From the NCBI GenBank assembly GCA_951813535.1, contig OX638345.1:2725158-2789157 (forward strand): 64,000 nt of DNA. Reading direction: 5' to 3'. Positions within the stretch are counted from its first letter, which is position 1; every line of letters starts with the position of its first letter. The notes beneath the pieces are model-generated. The model ran no database searches, was not told the DNA's origin, and worked only from the letters and a program-made list of their open reading frames with translations. This stretch comes from an uncultured Dehalococcoidia bacterium. Its GTDB lineage: Bacteria; Chloroflexota; Dehalococcoidia; Lucifugimonadales; UBA3495. Below, in pieces: positions 34,328 through 43,549 of this stretch. A program made the position numbers and the translations under genes.

Positions 34328-34849
34328 CTATACCGGCGCTCCGCGCGTCATCGTGACGGCAACGACCACCACCAGTATCGTTAGTAACACATTGATCCGG
34401 GCGATCCATACCACTGAGCGGCGCAGCAATGGCAGGTAGCCCGGCGGTTCCGCGCCGCCCTGCATCGCCTCGATCAGCCGGTTGGTGTACGGCCCGATGA
34501 CAAAATCGTGGATCGCGCTGAGCCAGATCACCACCGCCACCAGGGCCACCTTCACCTGCAGCGTCGCCACGAAATGCCCGCCCAGGCTGAAAAAGTCCCC
34601 GAACCCGATACCATACCGGGTTGGCAGGATATAAAGTCCCGTTGCCACCAGCAGAACGATGCAGACCCACGAAATCCACCTGAACCGCCGCGCCATGGCG
34701 CCCAGCATGTCGGTTGGCAGTACCGGCGGCTCACCCGGCTGAGGCGCGTAGCGCCGCAATACCGGGATCAGCACCAACGCCAGGAACAGGCTCCCGCCGA
34801 TCCAAACAATCGCCGAAGCCAGGTGGATGAACACTGCCGCTTGGTACAT
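34328..34849 (-). CDS. CopD/DUF2269-like membrane protein
   Basis: 173 residues from the ATG at 34849 (MYQAAVFIHLASAIVWIGGSLF). Four helices: residues 3-28, 55-76, about 90-115 (GGHFVATLQVKVALVAVVIWLSAIHDFV), and 150-170 (INVLLTILVVVVAVTMTR). The conserved HLxxAxxWIGG start and a mid-helix His are shared with CopD/heme-type families. It is placed directly before the molybdopterin-domain gene. An in-frame start further upstream exists but the CopD-like N-terminus fits here; no strong ribosome binding site is seen. Confidence 0.72.
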   Translation of the reverse strand: MYQAAVFIHLASAIVWIGGSLFLALVLIPVLRRYAPQPGEPPVLPTDMLGAMARRFRWISWVCIVLLVATGLYILPTRYGIGFGDFFSLGGHFVATLQVKVALVAVVIWLSAIHDFVIGPYTNRLIEAMQGGAEPPGYLPLLRRSVVWIARINVLLTILVVVVAVTMTRGAPV

Positions 34850-35026
34850 ATTTCGCCGTGGCCTGAAGCGACGATTTCTCGTCCCGGGTCCGCCCTTCAC
34901 TACCAGCATACACCCAACCATTCAAGGTTGAACGCTCGGCGTCCGGCGGTTATGCTGTGCCCGAACCCGACCACCATGAGGCCCGCCCCCGGGGAATTCC
35001 CTGCGGGCTGCTCCGGAGATGAAGCA

Positions 35027-35785
35027 ATGCGATTGGAAGGCAAGGTCGCCATCGTCAGCGGCGGCGCTCACGGCATGGGCGCCGTGGAATCCCGGCTGTT
35101 CGCCCGCGAGGGCGCCAGGGTGGTCATCGCCGACATCCGCGACGACGACGGCCGCCAGGTGGAAGCCGAAATCAACGAGGCCGGCGGAGAGAGCGTCTTC
35201 GTCCACACCGACGTGACCAGCGAAGACGCGTGGGCCAACGTGGTCTCCCAGGCCGTGTCCCGCTTCGGTCGCCTCGACATCCTCGTCAACAACGCCGGCA
35301 TCAGCAGCCGCGCCGTGCCCGACGATGACAGCCTCGAAGCCTGGTCCCGCATCATGGACATCAACTCTACGGGTGTCTTCCTGGGCACCAAGCACGCCGT
35401 CGCCCAGATGCGCCAGAACGGCGGCGGGTCCATCGTCAATATCTCGTCAATCGCGGGCCTGGTGGGTATGCTCAGCGGCCACCCTGCCTACAACGCCTCC
35501 AAAGGCTCCGTCCGCATCTTCACCAAGGCCATGGCAGTTCGGTACGGCACGGAAAACGTCCGGGTCAACTCCGTCCACCCCGGCTACATGCCGCCCATGA
35601 TGGGCAGCATCTCCACCGAAGACGTGCGGGACGGACGCCGTTCCATGATCGAAGAGCAGGTGCCGATGGGCCGCGAGGGCCGGCAGGAAGAGGTCGCCAA
35701 CGCCGTGCTGTTTTTGGCCAGCGACGATGCGTCCTACATCACCGGCGCTGAGTTGGTCGTCGACGGCGGGTTCACGGCCCGGTGA
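35027..35785 (+). CDS. Short-chain dehydrogenase/reductase (SDR)
   Basis: 252 residues from the ATG at 35027 (MRLEGKVAIVSGGAHGMGAVESRLF). Classical SDR motifs: nucleotide-binding SGGAHGMG near residue 11, DVTSEDAW, NNAG, catalytic Ser in NISSIAG, YxxxK in YNASKGS, and the PG turn in VHPGYM. The C-terminal ITGAELVVDGGFTAR is typical. NAD(H) is likely (Asp in IADIRDD at the end of beta 2). The frame extends far upstream without coding signal. Substrate unknown; a beta-hydroxyacyl or sugar/steroid alcohol is possible. Confidence 0.92.
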   Translation: MRLEGKVAIVSGGAHGMGAVESRLFAREGARVVIADIRDDDGRQVEAEINEAGGESVFVHTDVTSEDAWANVVSQAVSRFGRLDILVNNAGISSRAVPDDDSLEAWSRIMDINSTGVFLGTKHAVAQMRQNGGGSIVNISSIAGLVGMLSGHPAYNASKGSVRIFTKAMAVRYGTENVRVNSVHPGYMPPMMGSISTEDVRDGRRSMIEEQVPMGREGRQEEVANAVLFLASDDASYITGAELVVDGGFTAR

Positions 35786-35921
35786 TCCCTATGCGCCGCC
35801 CTATCCGCAGGATCGGTGATCGGCCCCCCGGACGCGCAAAGCCTGGGCCGGGCACACGGGACCCAAACTCTTCCCCATCTAAAACCACTCGCATCGGTTG
35901 ATGAAAAAGGAGGGAACCGTT
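35786..35921 (+). other. Gap between the SDR gene and the zinc protein gene
   Basis: 136 bases with no recognisable gene. It ends in AAGGAGGG at 35907-35914, the ribosome binding site that supports the TTG start at 35922. Confidence 0.5.
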
Positions 35922-36194
35922 TTGCCGATTACCGACGTCACCATCGTCCGCCGTTGCGCCGACTGTTCCGCTGAAATCGGCACCATGACAGTCAAAAAGG
36001 ACAACATGCGGCTCATGACCAGCGATATGAACTGGTGTGAAGATTGCGGGGCGGAAACCCGTGAGGTCCGCGACATCGCGGAGCGCGAGGCAACGGTTAC
36101 GGCGGAACAGGGCAGCTATCCCGGTAATCCTCCGGTCGCGGACGTGAGTGCCGCCGAATTTCGCCGCCGCCGCCGCGCGGGCATCGCAACGTAA
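35922..36194 (+). CDS. Small protein with two CxxC motifs
   Basis: 90 residues from a TTG at 35922 (MPITDVTIVRRCADCSAEIG), chosen because AAGGAGGG is 7 bases upstream; ATG at 35901 would give a start inside that site. Motifs RRCADCSAEI and NWCEDCGAETREV are spaced about 30 residues, a likely zinc ribbon. The tail is charged (RRRRRAG). I know no family or role. The downstream SirB1-like gene starts 25 bases later. Confidence 0.55.
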   Translation: MPITDVTIVRRCADCSAEIGTMTVKKDNMRLMTSDMNWCEDCGAETREVRDIAEREATVTAEQGSYPGNPPVADVSAAEFRRRRRAGIAT

Positions 36195-36218
36195 CTCCGG
36201 CTGGAGAGGGAGCACTCT

Positions 36219-37058
36219 ATGTTTGCGGCTGACGCGATCCTCGAATTGCAAAAACTCGCTGCTTCGCCGTCGGCTGACGCCGTTGGAGGAGATTTCGACC
36301 TGGCCACCGGCGCCCTTCTGGTCGCATCCACGGACGACCCCAACGTCGACATCGATGCCAGCCTCGACAACCTTGATCGCATGGCCGAAGCCGCGCGCTC
36401 CCGTACCCCTTCGCAGGCCGGACCCCTGGAGGAACTCAACGCCATCACCGACCTGCTCTTCGGCGTGATCGGCTTCTCCGGCAACCGGGACGACTACTAC
36501 GACCCCAACAATTCATACCTTCACCAGGTGTTGCAACGACGCCTCGGCATCCCCATCACCCTATCCCTGCTGTGTATCGAAGTCGGCAGGCGCGCTGGAG
36601 TCCCGGTGTTGGGGATCGGTATGCCGGGTCACTTCCTCGTCCGCCACCGCGACGAGGAAAACCATTTCGTCGACGCCTTCAACGGCGGGCTGCTCATGAA
36701 TCGGGACGAATGCGGCGCCGTGATGCGGCAGGCCGCCGGCGACGACGCGCGCCTGGAAGAACACCACCTGAACCCGGTCACGCCGAGGGAAATCCTGGCC
36801 CGCATCCTCCGCAACCTCAAGGCAATCTACTGGGACCGCGAGGAATTCGACCGTTGCATCACCACCATCGGCGCGCTGATGGCCGTGTTGCCTGACCGGC
36901 CTGAGGAACAGCGCGACCGCGGCGTGGTGCACCTCAAGGCCGGCAATCACCAACAATCCGCGGATGATTTTGCCGCGTATATAGAATTAGCACCCCAAGC
37001 CGATGATATCGAGACCGTCAGGAATGCCCTGGCCAGATTGAGGGGTACGCTGTCCTGA
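36219..37058 (+). CDS. SirB1-like transglutaminase-fold protein with TPR tail
   Basis: 279 residues. SirB1 family core: YYDPNNSYLHQVLQRRLGIPITLSLLCIEVGRRAGVPVLGIGMPGHFLVRHRDEENHFVDAFNGGLLMNRDEC. The Cys of SLLC and His of GMPGHF are the usual transglutaminase-like pair. The C-terminal section (residues 215-275) resembles two TPR-type helical hairpins (DRGVVHLKAGNHQQSADDFAAYIELAPQ). A length near 280 is normal. Family function is unsettled. Ribosome site GAGAGGGAG upstream. Confidence 0.85.
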   Translation: MFAADAILELQKLAASPSADAVGGDFDLATGALLVASTDDPNVDIDASLDNLDRMAEAARSRTPSQAGPLEELNAITDLLFGVIGFSGNRDDYYDPNNSYLHQVLQRRLGIPITLSLLCIEVGRRAGVPVLGIGMPGHFLVRHRDEENHFVDAFNGGLLMNRDECGAVMRQAAGDDARLEEHHLNPVTPREILARILRNLKAIYWDREEFDRCITTIGALMAVLPDRPEEQRDRGVVHLKAGNHQQSADDFAAYIELAPQADDIETVRNALARLRGTLS

Positions 37059-37094
37059 TCCCGCATAACCTATCCCAAATAATGGAGCGCGATA

Positions 37095-37709
37095 ATGCTT
37101 CGATACTTGCTGATCGGATCCGGAATTCTCATTGTGATTCCCCTGGCGTGGCTGGCCTGGTGGCTCCTCAGCCCATTGGTCATCACGACGGAAGTTAACG
37201 AGGACTTTCCCCTGGCCACCCGGGCCGTCGTCCCCGCCAACATGACCATGGCCGAAGTCGAAGGCGCCATGGCCGCCGCGGCCAACCTGGAGCGTCCCAT
37301 CGACGAGGTCATGCCCGATGCATCGGGTTCAGCGGGTTCCCAAGCCCAGCCCCAGGCCGGCCTCACCGGCCAATTCCGCGATGCCGACTCCTTCCATAAA
37401 GGCGCCGGCACGGCCACGGTCTATGACCTGGGGTCGGAAGACGGGCACATCCTGAGGTTGGAGGACTTCCGCGTGACCAACGGGCCGGACCTGCGCGTGC
37501 TGCTGGCCAACGCCACCAACCCTGAGAGCCATTCCGACCTCGAAGACGCGGGCTATGTCGAATTGGGCAAGCTGAAAGGCAACGTCGGCTCGCAAAACTA
37601 TGACATCCCGTCCAGCGTATCGCTGGCCGACGTGCAGAGCGTGGTCATATACTGCAACCCGTTCCGAGTGGTGTTCAGCGTCGCCACGCTGGGGACTTCA
37701 TCAGGATAA
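37095..37709 (+). CDS. DM13-domain protein with N-terminal membrane anchor
   Basis: 204 residues. One membrane helix at the N-terminus (MLRYLLIGSGILIVIPLAWLAWWLLSPL). The C-terminal ~110 residues are a DM13-like domain: GTATVYDLGSEDGHILRLEDFRVTNGPDLRVLLANATN..., LGKLKGNVGSQNYDIPSSV, and DVQSVVIYCNPFRVVFSVATL with the hallmark Cys. DM13 is thought to act as an electron-transfer or cell-surface domain. Exported, anchored. The adjacent SirB1-like gene starts upstream by 36 bases; a shared operon is possible. Confidence 0.78.
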   Translation: MLRYLLIGSGILIVIPLAWLAWWLLSPLVITTEVNEDFPLATRAVVPANMTMAEVEGAMAAAANLERPIDEVMPDASGSAGSQAQPQAGLTGQFRDADSFHKGAGTATVYDLGSEDGHILRLEDFRVTNGPDLRVLLANATNPESHSDLEDAGYVELGKLKGNVGSQNYDIPSSVSLADVQSVVIYCNPFRVVFSVATLGTSSG

Positions 37710-37730
37710 TCACCAAGTGAGGGCCGAATT

Positions 37731-39572
37731 ATGGCCTACCTGCCGATAGAAGACTACGGAATCGTCGGCAACATGCGCACCTGTGCCCTGATCGGGGTCA
37801 ACGGGTCCGTCGACTGGTTCTGCTGCCCCGACTTCGATTCCCCCAGCGTGTTCGGCGCAATTCTGGACGACAAGAAGGGCGGTTACTTCAAGGTCGCTCC
37901 CCTGCTCGACGCTCCGCCCGTGCAGCGCCAGGTCTACTGGCCGGACACCAACGTCCTGATCACCAGGTTTCTCGCCGAAAACGGCGTCGCCGAGGTCATC
38001 GACTTCATGCCCGTTGCGACGCCCGGACGCCCGCACCACCACACAGAGTTGATCCGCCGCGTCAATTGCGTTCGCGGCGTGGTCCCGTTCTTCCTGGAAT
38101 GCTATCCCGCGTTCAACTACGCCCGTGACCGCCACCAGGTCGAACTCAACGAAAATGGGGCAGCTTTCATTTCCAACGACCTTGGCCTCCAGTTGTCCAC
38201 CGACATCCTGCTCGAACAACACGACGGCGGTGTGATCGGCGCGTTCGTCCTCAACGAGGGGCAATCATCCACCTTCTCCATCGGCGTCATGGGGGACGAG
38301 ACCTCCGACTACCATCCTCCATCGGAGCAGGAAGGCACTGCCCTGTTCGAGGAAACCGTTGCCTATTGGCGGAACTGGCTATCCCAATGCACCTACAAGG
38401 GCCGGTGGCGGGAGATGGTCGAGCGTTCCGCCCTCGTCCTCAAGCTGCTCACCTACGAGCCGACCGGCGCCATTGTCGCCGCGCCAACCTGCAGCCTCCC
38501 CGAGGAATTGGGAGGCGTCCGCAATTGGGACTATCGCTACACCTGGATCCGCGACGCCGCCTTCACCCTGTACGCCTTGCTCCGCATCGGTTTCACCAAT
38601 GAGGCCAGTAATTTCATGCACTGGCTCGAAGCCCAGATCGACCCCTTCGACGGCGACTGGAGCAACATCCAGATCCTCTACGGCATCGACGGTCGCCGCA
38701 GCCTCAACGAAGTGACTCTGGACCACCTGGACGGCTATCGTGGCTCGAAGCCCGTCCGCATCGGCAACGGCGCGTACGACCAGCTCCAGCTCGACATATA
38801 CGGCGAGCTCATGGACTCGGTCTACCTGTTCAACCGGTATGGCGAACCCATATCCTTCGACTTCTGGACGAAGCTCCGTCAGATGACCAACTGGGTCTGC
38901 GACAACTGGCGCCTGGCCGACGAGGGCATCTGGGAAACCCGCGGCGGTCGCCAGCAGTTCGTCTACTCCAAGCTCATGTGTTGGGTCATGCTCGACCGCG
39001 CGCTCAAACTGTCCGAGCTGCGCTCGTTCCCCTCCGAGCGCCAGCGCTGGATCTCCACTCGTGATGAGATTTACGAGGAGATTCAATCTCGTGGCTGGAA
39101 CCAGGATCGACAGGCCTTCGTCCAGCACTACGGCAGCGACTCGCTGGACGCATCCAACCTGCTCATGCCACTGGTCTTCTTCATGTCGCCAACCGACCCC
39201 CGCATGTTGAGCACCATCGACGCCATCAATTGCAGCCCTCAGCAGGGCGGGTTGGTGTCCGACAGTCTGGTCTACCGCTACAATCATGAGCAATTCACCG
39301 ACGGCCTGACCGGGTTCGAGGGCACGTTCAACATGTGCACCTTCTGGCTGGTGGAAGCGCTGACCCGCGCCGGCTGGGGCGACCCCCGCCGCCTCGACCA
39401 GGCTCGTCTCATGTTCGAGAAGATGCTGGGATACGCCAACCACCTCGGCCTGTACGCCGAGGAGACCGGCCCCAGCGGCGAGGGACTCGGCAATTTCCCC
39501 CAGGCTTTCACCCATCTCGCCCTGATCAGCAGCGCGTTCAACCTCGACCGTGCGCTGGCCGGCATCCGCTGA
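37731..39572 (+). CDS. Glycoside hydrolase family 15 protein (glucoamylase/trehalase-like)
   Basis: 613 residues, starting [46 protein letters not shown], the classic bacterial GH15 N-terminus with the supersandwich domain. The (alpha/alpha)6 barrel follows, with the substrate-binding [20 protein letters not shown], the general acid in [11 protein letters not shown] (near residue 400), and the general base in [21 protein letters not shown] near 590. All are intact. No signal peptide, so it is intracellular. Substrate could be trehalose, glycogen or oligosaccharides; the family cannot separate these. Confidence 0.93.
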   Translation: MAYLPIEDYGIVGNMRTCALIGVNGSVDWFCCPDFDSPSVFGAILDDKKGGYFKVAPLLDAPPVQRQVYWPDTNVLITRFLAENGVAEVIDFMPVATPGRPHHHTELIRRVNCVRGVVPFFLECYPAFNYARDRHQVELNENGAAFISNDLGLQLSTDILLEQHDGGVIGAFVLNEGQSSTFSIGVMGDETSDYHPPSEQEGTALFEETVAYWRNWLSQCTYKGRWREMVERSALVLKLLTYEPTGAIVAAPTCSLPEELGGVRNWDYRYTWIRDAAFTLYALLRIGFTNEASNFMHWLEAQIDPFDGDWSNIQILYGIDGRRSLNEVTLDHLDGYRGSKPVRIGNGAYDQLQLDIYGELMDSVYLFNRYGEPISFDFWTKLRQMTNWVCDNWRLADEGIWETRGGRQQFVYSKLMCWVMLDRALKLSELRSFPSERQRWISTRDEIYEEIQSRGWNQDRQAFVQHYGSDSLDASNLLMPLVFFMSPTDPRMLSTIDAINCSPQQGGLVSDSLVYRYNHEQFTDGLTGFEGTFNMCTFWLVEALTRAGWGDPRRLDQARLMFEKMLGYANHLGLYAEETGPSGEGLGNFPQAFTHLALISSAFNLDRALAGIR

Positions 39573-39590
39573 CCGACAAGGAGCAAAACC

Positions 39591-40508
39591 ATGCCCATCG
39601 AACAGGTGTCACCCGGTCTGGAACGGATCATAGACCTCGACCAAGAGGTCGAATGGCTCGCCAGCGGCTTCGGCGGCGACGGTTCAGCCCTGGGCGTACC
39701 GTGGTGGCCGGCGGAGGGCCCGGTCTGGATTCAGGAGGGCGGTTATCTGCTCTTCAGCGACATCGGCGGCAACCGTCGCATGCGGTTCAACGACGCCGAC
39801 GGCCTGTCTGAATTCCAGTTGGGCACCAACGAGGCCAACGGCCTGGCCCGTGATCCTCAGGGCCGGCTCCTGGCCTGCGAGCACGACGCCCGTCGAGTGA
39901 CCCGCCAGGAGGCCGACGGCAGCATCACCGTCGTTGCCGACAACTACCAGGGCAAGCGACTCAACCGCCCCAATGACCTCGTGGTGAAGTCCGACGGCGC
40001 CATCTACTTCACCGACCCGTACCGCGATACCTACCCCGGCATGGAACTCGGTTTCGCCGGCGTGTATCGAGTGTCCCCTGACCTCACCGAAATCACGCTG
40101 CTGATCGACGACTACGTCGGCCCCAACGGCATCTGCTTCTCGCCCGGCGAGAGCATCCTGTACGTCAACGACTCCCGAGTTGGCCTGATCAAGGCGTGGG
40201 ATGTGCGACCAGACGGCGGAATCGAAAACGGCCGTCTCCTCTGTGTCCTCGCCGATGAACGTCCCGGCGTGCCCGACGGCATGAAGTGCGACCTCGAGGG
40301 CAACATCTACGTGACCGGCCCCGGCGGCGTCTGGATCGTCGCTCCCGACGGACGGCATCTCGGCAACATCGCCCTCGGCAATGGCAAGCGCGCCACCAAC
40401 GTCGGCTTCGGCGGCGGAGACTGGAAGACCCTTTACATCACCACTTTCGAAGAGCTTGGCCGCGTCCGCGTGAATATCCCCGGAGTTCCGGTTCCCCGGA
40501 TCATCTGA
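39591..40508 (+). CDS. SMP-30/gluconolactonase-family lactonase
   Basis: 305 residues. Six-bladed propeller lactonase. The metal-binding Glu is in AEGPVWIQEGGYLLFSDI, the Asn/Asp in LNRPNDLVVKSDGAIYFTDPYRDTYPG, and a third in LYVNDSRVG. GPNGICFSPGESILYVND and PDGMKCDLEGNIYVTGPGGVWIVAPDG follow the family. AAGGAG upstream of the ATG. It hydrolyses sugar lactones or related esters; the exact substrate is open. It is last of a plus-strand run ended by a terminator. Confidence 0.9.
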   Translation: MPIEQVSPGLERIIDLDQEVEWLASGFGGDGSALGVPWWPAEGPVWIQEGGYLLFSDIGGNRRMRFNDADGLSEFQLGTNEANGLARDPQGRLLACEHDARRVTRQEADGSITVVADNYQGKRLNRPNDLVVKSDGAIYFTDPYRDTYPGMELGFAGVYRVSPDLTEITLLIDDYVGPNGICFSPGESILYVNDSRVGLIKAWDVRPDGGIENGRLLCVLADERPGVPDGMKCDLEGNIYVTGPGGVWIVAPDGRHLGNIALGNGKRATNVGFGGGDWKTLYITTFEELGRVRVNIPGVPVPRII

Positions 40509-40530
40509 GCGGCACGGCAACCGGAACGAG

Positions 40531-40556
40531 AAGGGCGGGTTTTCGGACCCGCCCTT
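40531..40556. terminator. Terminator between the SMP-30 gene and the GMC gene
   Basis: Perfect 10 bp stem (40531-40540 with 40547-40556) and a 6-base loop between convergent genes. The tails are not very T-rich, so it may act on both strands but weakly. Confidence 0.75.
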
Positions 40557-40580
40557 CGCCATGACTGCTCTCGTTGCGGA

Positions 40581-42125
40581 CTATCTCCCGGTGCGAATGT
40601 AGTCCGCGACCTTCTCGCCGATCATTATGGTGGTGGCGTTGGTGTTCGCCCGTATGCAGTCCGGCATGACGGACGCGTCGGCCACCCGGATGTTCTCCAA
40701 TCCATGGATCCTGCCCTGTTGGTCCACCACCGCCATGTCGTCACTCGCCGGCCCCATCTTGCACGTTCCTGAAACGTGGTGCGACGTGCCCGAGTTCCGC
40801 ATCAGCCAGTCGTCCAGCGAACCATCGGACGTCAGGTCCGCGTCCACCGGGTTCACCCGCTCGAGCAGGATCTCCCGGTAGGACGGGTGCTCGCCAATCT
40901 CGATACAGGTCCGGATCGCTTTCCGCATTCGTTCCAGGTCGAACGGCTCTTGATAGTAGTTGTAGTCCAGGTACGGGTACTCCAGCGGATCGCTGGACTT
41001 CAGCCTCAACTCGCCCTTGCCCAACGCCAGTTGCAGGCTTGCGCTTATCCCGATGTAGTTCTCGTCGTCGTCGATGACCACCTGCGCCGGCCGATGCTCC
41101 GAGGTCATCAGCAGGGGCGAAATCTGCATGTCGTTCCGCAGGTACGAGTCCTCCACCGTGTACCGCAGCCCCACCTGGATCGCCGCAGCCTGCACGTCCG
41201 GTCGATCCCCGGCTGCCCGAAACAGCACACAGGCGGAGGGATGGTCGCGCAGGTTCTGCCCAACGCCCGGCAGTTCGTGGATCACTGGAATGCCGACTTC
41301 ACGCAGGTGGTCTGCCGGGCCGATCCCCGAAAGCAACAGCAACTGCGGCGACGCAATCGCCCCGCTGCTCACCACGATCTGATCGCCTTCAACGACAAAC
41401 CGGTCGCCTCCGCTCTCCACCTCCACGCCAACCGCCCGCTTTCCGTCGAAAACTACCCGGCACGCCTGCACGTTGGCCCTGATGGTCAAGTTCAGTCGGT
41501 GTCGCGCCAGATTCAGGTAGGCCAACGCGGTGCTGATCCGAACGCCGTCAAGGGTATTTCGAGCCCGTGGCGACACTCCGGTCGACTCGGGATGGTTTTG
41601 ATCCGGGTCGTCGTTGAACCCCAGCGCCACCGCCGCATCCTTAAACGCCACCGAGTGCGGCAGCCACTCGTCCCGGCGATACCGTCGCACCGGTATGGGC
41701 CCGTCCGTGCCATGCCAGTCGTCCTGAAAGTCATGGTCGTTTTCCATCCGGCGGAAAAACGGCAGCACGCTGGTGTAGCCCCATTCGTCGTTGCCCCATT
41801 CGGCCCAGCGGTCGTAGTCCTCCGGTATGCCGCGATACAACACCTGCCCGTTGATGGCCGAGGAGCCGCCAGTAGCTTTGCCGCGCGGGATCACCAGGTC
41901 GGTCTGCTGCGCCGTCACCCTGGCGCTGTAGGCCCAACTGTGCGGGCCATAGGCCGAGAAGAACACGTTGTTGCCCAGCTTCAGATCATCCGGCAGGTGG
42001 TTGAAGTCGGGGTAGTCGGGTCCCGCCTCCAGCAGCAACACGCTCTTGTCCGGGTCTTCAGAGAGGCGGGTGGCGATGGTGGATCCGGCCGAACCGGCGC
42101 CGACCACAATATAGTCGTATCGCAT
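40581..42125 (-). CDS. GMC-family FAD-dependent oxidoreductase (choline dehydrogenase-like)
   Basis: 514 residues from the ATG at 42125 (MRYDYIVVGAGSAGSTIATRL), with AGGAGG upstream. FAD-binding GxGxxG at residues 9-14, the ATGGSSAINGQVLYRG signature near 85, VVSSGAIASPQLLLLSGIG near 245, and the active-site His in GTSHHVSGTCKMG near 455 with ANTNATTIMIGEKVA after it. All are intact. Choline, alcohol or sugar oxidation is possible. No clear operon partner. Long same-phase extension upstream is not coding. Confidence 0.9.
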   Translation of the reverse strand: MRYDYIVVGAGSAGSTIATRLSEDPDKSVLLLEAGPDYPDFNHLPDDLKLGNNVFFSAYGPHSWAYSARVTAQQTDLVIPRGKATGGSSAINGQVLYRGIPEDYDRWAEWGNDEWGYTSVLPFFRRMENDHDFQDDWHGTDGPIPVRRYRRDEWLPHSVAFKDAAVALGFNDDPDQNHPESTGVSPRARNTLDGVRISTALAYLNLARHRLNLTIRANVQACRVVFDGKRAVGVEVESGGDRFVVEGDQIVVSSGAIASPQLLLLSGIGPADHLREVGIPVIHELPGVGQNLRDHPSACVLFRAAGDRPDVQAAAIQVGLRYTVEDSYLRNDMQISPLLMTSEHRPAQVVIDDDENYIGISASLQLALGKGELRLKSSDPLEYPYLDYNYYQEPFDLERMRKAIRTCIEIGEHPSYREILLERVNPVDADLTSDGSLDDWLMRNSGTSHHVSGTCKMGPASDDMAVVDQQGRIHGLENIRVADASVMPDCIRANTNATTIMIGEKVADYIRTGR

Positions 42126-42301
42126 CTGGACCTCCTGTCGCGGTGTGTGATTGGCTGGCGCAATACTAGCCGACACCGATTGCACGGGCAAGGAACCGCC
42201 AACCCAAAAGAGACTCACGCGCTCCCGCCCCGACGCCCTGTTCGGTGGCCCGCATCCGCCAAAATCACTGACACGCACTCGCCGTCCGAGTGCAGACCCT
42301 G

Positions 42302-42310
42302 TGCTAGAAT
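42302..42310 (+). promoter_or_regulatory. Extended -10 promoter just upstream of dprA
   Basis: TGCTAGAAT at 42302-42310, only 7 bases before the dprA ATG at 42318. Transcription would begin at or next to the start codon, so dprA may be (nearly) leaderless from this promoter. Confidence 0.45.
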
Positions 42311-42317
42311 CCTCGCG

Positions 42318-43529
42318 ATGAGCACCACCAGTACTGATTCCCTCGGCTATTGGGTAGCGTTGAGCCGTGTTCCCCGTTTGGGTTCCGCCCGCTTCCGCCT
42401 CCTCGAGACGCACTTCGACGGCGACCTGTCGGCGGCCTGGGCAGCCCCCGCTCGCGAGTTGCGGGCTGCGGGCGTCGGCCGGGTGTTGGCGCAGTCCATC
42501 GTAAGCGCCAGGGAAACATCCTCGCCTGATCAGGAATTGTCGCGGCTGTCCCACGCTGGCGTTTCCGCTATCAATTGGCACGATCCGGCCTATCCGATCC
42601 GGCTGAGAGAAACCGACGACGCTCCGCCTATCCTCTATCTTCGGGGCACCCTCCCTTCAAGCGACACGCCCTCCGTCGCCGTCGTGGGGACGAGACGCCC
42701 GACCGATTATGGATACCGCGTGACTGCGGACCTGTGCTCGGCCCTGGCCGCTAACGGGGTGACGGTGGTCAGCGGCCTCGCGCTGGGAATCGATGCGCGG
42801 GCGCACAAGTCCACCGTGGACGCCGGTGGCGTGACTGTCGCCGTCCTGGGCAACGGTCTGGACACCGTCTATCCTCGGGACAATCTTCGGCTCGTGGAAC
42901 GCATCGTGGCCGAAGGCGGGGCCATCATCAGCGAGTTCCCTCTGGGTGTACGACCGGAGGCATCGAACTTCCCCCGCCGCAACCGTATCATCAGCGGCAT
43001 GACCCTCGGCACGCTGATTACCGAGGCGGGCGAGACCAGCGGAACTCGGTGGACCGTGTATCATGCCCTGGAACAGAACCGCGAAATTTTCTGCGTCCCC
43101 GGCAGCATATACTCCGACGCCAGCAATCTCACCAATCGGCTCATCCGCGAGGGCGCCAAACTCGTCTGCAACGTCAATGATATATTGGTCGAGATCGGCC
43201 TCGAAACCTCAGAGCGGCAGATCCCCCTGGACCTGTCCAAAACCGATCAGTCGTCGGCCGCTCCCGCGAAAACTGACGCGAACGGTCCCAGCCAAAGGAC
43301 GCGCACGCATCGCCACGATCCGATAGAATGTGAGCGGGCCGCTCCGGAAGCCCCCGACGATGACGAAGCCGAATTGCTTCAGCACATCGCACAGGACCCG
43401 GTACACGTCGACGATCTGGTAGCTCTCAGTCGTCGGCCAATTGCCCAGGTTAGCGGTCTGCTCACCATGCTGGAACTCAAGGGTCTGGTCCGACAAGTTG
43501 GGACCATGCATTACCAACTGGTCGCCTGA
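42318..43529 (+). CDS. dprA: DNA-processing protein DprA
   Basis: Binds incoming single-stranded DNA and loads RecA in transformation or recombination. 403 residues from the ATG at 42318 (MSTTSTDSLGYWVALSRVPRLGSARFRLL). SAM-like N-terminal region, then the Rossmann core: VAVVGTRRPTDYGYRVTADLCSALAANGVTVVSGLALGIDARAHKSTVDAGG, VLGNGLDTVYPRDNLRL, EFPLGVRPEASNFPRRNRIISGM. A C-terminal winged helix (LLQHIAQDPVHVDDLVALSRR...) follows a linker. First gene of the run dprA-topA-xerC-aroQ-efp. Much longer upstream frame is not real: it would overlap the GMC gene. Confidence 0.95.
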   Translation: MSTTSTDSLGYWVALSRVPRLGSARFRLLETHFDGDLSAAWAAPARELRAAGVGRVLAQSIVSARETSSPDQELSRLSHAGVSAINWHDPAYPIRLRETDDAPPILYLRGTLPSSDTPSVAVVGTRRPTDYGYRVTADLCSALAANGVTVVSGLALGIDARAHKSTVDAGGVTVAVLGNGLDTVYPRDNLRLVERIVAEGGAIISEFPLGVRPEASNFPRRNRIISGMTLGTLITEAGETSGTRWTVYHALEQNREIFCVPGSIYSDASNLTNRLIREGAKLVCNVNDILVEIGLETSERQIPLDLSKTDQSSAAPAKTDANGPSQRTRTHRHDPIECERAAPEAPDDDEAELLQHIAQDPVHVDDLVALSRRPIAQVSGLLTMLELKGLVRQVGTMHYQLVA

Positions 43530-43549
43530 ACTGGAGACGAACTCTTCCT

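Noticed and set aside
40776-42317. N-terminal extension of dprA by more than 500 residues
   Set aside because: It is antisense to the GMC oxidoreductase gene and carries no domain; DprA starts normally at 42318.
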